From assembly GCA_014872655.1 (NCBI GenBank), contig WHHJ01000014.1:1-37234 (forward strand): DNA of 37,234 bases. The letters run 5' to 3'. The stretch comes from Clostridia bacterium. Lineage in GTDB: Bacteria > Bacillota > Clostridia > Oscillospirales > UBA644. The notes under the pieces were generated by a model. The model ran no database searches and had not been told where the DNA came from. It was given only the letters and a program-made list of their open reading frames with translations. The translations under genes and the position numbers were made by a program. The stretch's first letter is position 1; every line of letters begins with the position of its first letter. Of the stretch, positions 33,654-37,234 are shown piece after piece.

Positions 33654-34292
33654 ATGAAAAAATTTGCAATGATTGTAATGGCAGCACTTTTATCGCTTGC
33701 TTTGGCTGTGCCGATGTTTGCGGACGGCTTGAATGAAAACGAAAAAACGCTTTTGTCTTATGCCGAGTCTGAGTTTGAAACGGCAGACGCCGGCGTTTAT
33801 ATCAAATTGCCTGAGGATTATGTGACGAAGGCAGAAAACTTTTTGAATATGATCGACGTTTCGGACGCTCAGATGCAGCAGGCCGAAGTTGCTATGGGCC
33901 AGATCCGGGATCTGATCCGTACGGAGTTACATGTTGCAGAAGACGCTACTACGTTGAATCTTTCTGATGTGACGCCGGAATTTTACAACCAGGTGCTTGA
34001 AGCCTGCCGGACTCTGGCAACGGCGCTGGACGCTACGCTGACGGTGGTAGATGACGGAACCGTTACCGACGGGGTGTCTACCGGTACGGTGTATGTTCAG
34101 AGCAATTCGGACCCGAGCGCGATCGTTTATATCTTTGGCACTTCCATTGCTCCGGGTGCTCCGGCAGCCAGCGGCAATGATGTGTCGGATAGTGTACCGA
34201 TGATTGTGGGGCTTTCTTGCGTGGCAGTCGTTGCGGTTGTTGCCGCTGCGGTTTGGATGACAAAACGGAAAGCGGCCGGACAAAATATTTAA
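33654..34292 (+). CDS. Small secreted protein with C-terminal membrane anchor
   Basis: I do not recognise the family. The 212-residue product has a clear signal peptide (MKKFAMI... cleaved near FA-DG at 23), a helical middle region (25-130) that may be coiled or four-helix-like, a short Thr/Ser-rich beta stretch (130-170), and a single membrane helix (about 182-202) followed by KRK. The C-terminal plan resembles a sortase sorting signal, but there is no LPXTG: the equivalent position has SGNDVSD. ATG 33654 has GGAGG eight bases upstream. A consensus promoter implies high expression. A sortase-like gene follows 197 bases later. Confidence 0.75.
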   Translation: MKKFAMIVMAALLSLALAVPMFADGLNENEKTLLSYAESEFETADAGVYIKLPEDYVTKAENFLNMIDVSDAQMQQAEVAMGQIRDLIRTELHVAEDATTLNLSDVTPEFYNQVLEACRTLATALDATLTVVDDGTVTDGVSTGTVYVQSNSDPSAIVYIFGTSIAPGAPAASGNDVSDSVPMIVGLSCVAVVAVVAAAVWMTKRKAAGQNI

Positions 34293-34324
34293 TCGATATT
34301 CCAGAATATTGGATCGGAATATCC
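34282..34324 (+). repeat. Short tandem echo at the gene's 3' end
   Basis: AAAATATTTAATCGATATTCC (34282-34302) is followed directly by a 22-base near-copy, AGAATATTGG-ATCGG-AATATCC. The first copy contains the stop codon of the secreted-protein gene. It may also act as a small inverted repeat. Confidence 0.4.
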
Positions 34325-34488
34325 CAACATCTCGATTGAGAGATTGGAAAACCTCATCGAGGGCCGGGAGCAGCCTGATGACGGGAGCGCCTGGGCGGAT
34401 GAGGGATGACAGGGGGCGACTTCTTTTGAACTTCGACATCGGAAGCGGAAGTCTGCCCAAAGGAAAAAGGACGAGTAGGTAATCGGAA

Positions 34489-35475
34489 ATGAGCAAGATG
34501 CAAAAAACAAACAGCAAAAATGCCGTTCCGAAGACGTCGTTTGCCAGATTCGTAAATATTTTGCTTACGTATATATGCATGCCGATTTTTTTGGCATGCA
34601 TATGCTTTATTTTGCTGTATGTGGCGGTTTCGTCTCGGATCGGGCGTCCGGAGTTGTATTTACAGACGATCCGGATCGCTTTAGGCGGAGAGCAGACTCC
34701 GTTTGATACGTTTACGGATATCTTTGATCCGGATGCGAATCCCCTCGATCCGTCTAAAGAAGACCCCGGCGGGCAGGACGGCCAGAACGGCACCGGAACG
34801 GGATCGAATCAGAATGACGGCAGCAGTTCCGGGCAAGGCGGCACGAACGGCGGACAAAACGGCGGTTCAGACGGCGCGGCAGAAAACGGTGACGGCGGCA
34901 GTTCGGGTAACGGACAGGGCGGCGGTCAGGATTCCGGGTCGGGCGGAGGACAGGACGGGGACTCGGACGGCGGGTCCGACTCTGACGGTGAGGACGGCGG
35001 TTCCGGCGGCGACGGAGAACTCCCGGATCAGACGATTCCGCTGAGCTCGATTGACTTTCCGCGTTTTAATTATATTTACGGGCGGTTTGAAATTGAAAGC
35101 GTTGATATCAGTTATGAACTGATTATGGGGGAAAGTGAGTTCGGGATCGCGCGCGGAGTCTGTCAGACGACAGACAGTTATATCCCCGGCTACGGCGGAA
35201 CGACCAAATTGACCATCCATAACAATAAAGTGCGGCGGCTGGAGAATTTAAAAGTCGGCGATGAGATTAAAATCACCACCAATTACGGCGTGTACCGGTA
35301 CCGGACGACTTCGATCGAGGTGATCGACAGTTCGGACAGTGAGGCGCTGCGCGTCCAGCAATCCGGATACGGGCTTTTATTTTATACGTGTTATCCGCTG
35401 AACAAGCCTTCTACCACCCAGCGGCTGCTGATCCGGGCCGAAATGATTTCGGGCCCCAAAATTGTGAAGGATTAG
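34489..35475 (+). CDS. Sortase-like transpeptidase with long disordered linker
   Basis: The 328-residue protein has a cytosolic start, one membrane helix (about 22-46), a low-complexity linker of Gly, Ser, Asp, Asn, Gln (about 91-178) and a C-terminal sortase-like domain (about 190-322). The catalytic set is present: His244 in LTIHNN, Cys301 in LLFYTCYPL, Arg312 in TTQRLLIRAE. The His context lacks the usual (A/S)GH. Sortases join LPXTG-type proteins to the wall or to pili; target and function here are unknown. ATG 34489 is preceded only by a weak ribosome site (AGTAGGTAATCGGA). It lies between the small anchored protein and a four-helix membrane protein. Confidence 0.8.
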   Translation: MSKMQKTNSKNAVPKTSFARFVNILLTYICMPIFLACICFILLYVAVSSRIGRPELYLQTIRIALGGEQTPFDTFTDIFDPDANPLDPSKEDPGGQDGQNGTGTGSNQNDGSSSGQGGTNGGQNGGSDGAAENGDGGSSGNGQGGGQDSGSGGGQDGDSDGGSDSDGEDGGSGGDGELPDQTIPLSSIDFPRFNYIYGRFEIESVDISYELIMGESEFGIARGVCQTTDSYIPGYGGTTKLTIHNNKVRRLENLKVGDEIKITTNYGVYRYRTTSIEVIDSSDSEALRVQQSGYGLLFYTCYPLNKPSTTQRLLIRAEMISGPKIVKD

Positions 35476-35593
35476 CGCCGGGACGCCGGTTTTAAAGAAC
35501 GGCCGAAGTTTTTTTGCGGACGGATGAACGCGGTTGGGGGCTGCGGTTATTTGGCGCGGCTTTGTTTGGGAAAAGCAGGATGAGGAGTTTATA

Positions 35594-36901
35594 TTGACGA
35601 TGAAGCAAGGAATTCAGATCGGAAGAAGTCTGGTTCAGATTCTTCTCACTTTAATTTTGACGCTGACGGTTTTTTGCTACGGTTCCTATGTGATGACGGG
35701 ACGGGCAACCGACGCGGACTTTTATATTCAGCTGGCGGATCGTGCGCAGGAACGCGACGGATTTTATGATCAGATCTATCAAAATGCCGACCGGATTTTA
35801 CAGTCCCGGGGTGCCTTGAGTTCGTTGCCTCAAACCGTGTTTGAGAACGTTTTGACCCCGGAATATACGCGCCGGGCGGTGGAAGAATATGTTCGGGCAA
35901 CGGTGGACGGGACGTTGGATTCGTTTTCGCTGACGGAATTGATGGAATCCATTCGCAGCCGGTGTATGGAATATCTGGCGCAGCACCCGGAAGTGTCTGT
36001 GACGGAGCAGGAAATGGACGAATATTGCGCCTATTTGGATGATGAAATGATTGAGGCGATGAAACTGCCGTTTTTTGCGAAGGTGTATCCTTCGGTCGCG
36101 GCTGTTTTAGGAACGGGACGTTGGATGATTTCGGCGTTGCTGATTGTGGTATTTGCCGTTTGCGGGGCGGGCCTGTTGTTTTTGTCAGACACCGGCAAAC
36201 GGTTCCGGACTGTGGTGATGCAAATAAAGGCCGGCGAGTCGTCCGCGTCGGGACAATCCGCAGACGGATCGGCGGTTTTTCCGCAACCGGATACCGGCTT
36301 GAAACAGCGGTTGTTGGCTGCCGAGCGAAAACTGCGCTTGTTCGGCGGTCTGCGCTTCATTGCGGTCGGCTTGCTTGGCGGTGCGGTGATGCTGCTTGCG
36401 GTAAGTCTCTTTTTATGGGCGCTGAACAGTGCGGAAATTTTTAATTTCAGTACCGCCGAAGTGTTGAGTTATCTGGACGCGCTGAAGCAGTCTGCGGCGT
36501 TCTCGTTTTTATGGGTTGCGGCGATTGTTTTGGTGTTAGGCGTTTTACTGGCGGTGTTCAGTGAGCGCAATGTGACGCAGACGTTTTTAGAAACGGCGTT
36601 CCGCCGGCGTGCGGCGGGTTTTGGACGGGAAATGACGCCGCGTTCGGATTTCCCAGAGACCGCAACGGTCTGCGAGCCGGCGTCGTCAGGCTCGGCGGGT
36701 GCGGACAAGGCGTCTTCTGCGCAAGTTGCGTTGGGGTCGGAGGATGCTGCTGATCAGGTGTCCCCTGTACAGGTTTCGTTGGATTCGCAAGAATTTGACG
36801 CGAAATCTTCTGCGGATGACGGGAATGGACGGCCCGGGGACGACTTGGCTGCTGTGCCGAAAACGGAAAATGCAGACAATCCGCCGCCATCAGCAGAATA
36901 G
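35594..36901 (+). CDS. Four-helix membrane protein of unknown function
   Basis: Not recognised. The 435-residue product has a first helix (about 12-35), an extracytoplasmic helical domain (about 36-180, rich in Glu, Asp, Arg), three more helices near 186-208, 262-285 and 305-330, and a cytosolic tail of about 100 residues rich in Ser, Ala, Asp and Glu (SADDGNGRPGDD). The start is probably TTG 35594, six bases after GAGGAG (35582-35587); ATG 35600 is the alternative. It follows the sortase-like gene by 119 bases, so it may belong to the same transcript. Confidence 0.7.
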   Translation: MTMKQGIQIGRSLVQILLTLILTLTVFCYGSYVMTGRATDADFYIQLADRAQERDGFYDQIYQNADRILQSRGALSSLPQTVFENVLTPEYTRRAVEEYVRATVDGTLDSFSLTELMESIRSRCMEYLAQHPEVSVTEQEMDEYCAYLDDEMIEAMKLPFFAKVYPSVAAVLGTGRWMISALLIVVFAVCGAGLLFLSDTGKRFRTVVMQIKAGESSASGQSADGSAVFPQPDTGLKQRLLAAERKLRLFGGLRFIAVGLLGGAVMLLAVSLFLWALNSAEIFNFSTAEVLSYLDALKQSAAFSFLWVAAIVLVLGVLLAVFSERNVTQTFLETAFRRRAAGFGREMTPRSDFPETATVCEPASSGSAGADKASSAQVALGSEDAADQVSPVQVSLDSQEFDAKSSADDGNGRPGDDLAAVPKTENADNPPPSAE

Positions 36902-37234
36902 GCGCTATTGAGCCGTCTATGAAGCGGGCGTAAAATAGGACGAATAGCGGACACACAAGACGGCGCTGCCGGTATTTGAAAGCTTGGCCTGTTGCACCGA
37001 ACCGTGAAAGTTGCGCGGAACAGAACGAACGGCGCAGACCGGATCTGTTTGAGCGGCCGGCAATCGGGTGTTGGTTCCGGCTCTGTCATATCCCGGTAGG
37101 TGGTAAAGGGGTTTTGCGGCGAAGGGCGGCAAAAAGCCCGGGGTGTGACGGCAGAACCTGCGCGTGCGGCAGGACGGTTTGGAATAACAACGGAGGCACG
37201 GAAAAACATAAAAGGACGAAAGGGGCTATTTTGA
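36902..37234. other. Gene-free end of the window
   Basis: No frame with a credible ribosome site is seen. The window may stop just before the next gene, since AAAGGGG lies near its end. Confidence 0.5.

Noticed and set aside
1..37234. Mobile elements, phage or defence systems
   Set aside because: No transposase, integrase, toxin-antitoxin or restriction gene was recognised; most genes are housekeeping.

Overview
The window looks like a chromosomal segment from a spore-forming, anaerobic-type Clostridia, plausibly an Oscillospirales/Ruminococcaceae relative. Grounds for this are: a YpeB germination protein; the Firmicutes order pyrH-frr-uppS-cdsA-dxr-rseP-ispG; a DnaD plus DnaI-type primosome pair; acetate kinase; a dockerin-bearing secreted glycosidase; strong AGGAGG-type ribosome sites with frequent TTG starts; and a separate glutaminyl-tRNA synthetase. 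The lineage is inference; no rRNA, tRNA, phage, transposon or CRISPR was seen.

Layout. 67-1943: pyrG as a single-gene unit with its own promoter and terminator. 1944-4634: a gene-free stretch, then a YfhO/PTPS-related-type multi-pass membrane protein that ends at a bidirectional terminator. 4775-7580 (minus): a sugar O-acetyltransferase and the dnaD-dnaI replication pair. 7739-9291 (plus): ypeB. 9296-15201 (minus): two carbohydrate-active genes, a secreted dockerin protein of GH123/DUF4091 type and a large signal-less six-hairpin-like glycosidase, each with a near-identical promoter. 15371-18832 (minus): hslO (Hsp33), then a dacF-like penicillin-binding-protein homologue coupled to a methyltransferase. 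19193-32056 (minus): tmcAL, then a long housekeeping run for UMP kinase, ribosome recycling, undecaprenyl-PP synthesis, CDP-diacylglycerol synthesis, the MEP isoprenoid pathway (dxr, ispG), a site-2 protease, GluRS and GlnRS. 32112-36901 (plus): ackA, then a three-gene cell-envelope cluster (small secreted/anchored protein, sortase-like protein with a long disordered linker, multi-pass protein).

How the parts relate: dxr and ispG make isoprenoid precursors that uppS turns into the lipid carrier for wall synthesis; cdsA feeds phospholipids; pyrH and pyrG supply pyrimidine nucleotides, including the CTP that CdsA uses. The dacF-like protein and the sortase cluster act at the envelope.

The most interesting signals are: (1) a DacF-family protein in which all three active-site motifs are altered and which ends in a membrane helix with a very arginine-rich tail; (2) a sortase-like protein with H/C/R residues but an approximately 88-residue Gly/Ser/Asp/Asn/Gln linker, beside a possible non-LPXTG anchored partner; (3) a TmcAL with an approximately 114-residue Pro/Gln/Ser-rich insertion; and (4) a recurring pattern in which intergenic gaps hold degenerate tandem repeats, several of which are decayed copies of the 3' end of the gene just upstream (the membrane protein, glnS, dxr). 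I have not found a clear, self-contained novel system; the envelope cluster and the 3'-end copies are the best candidates.
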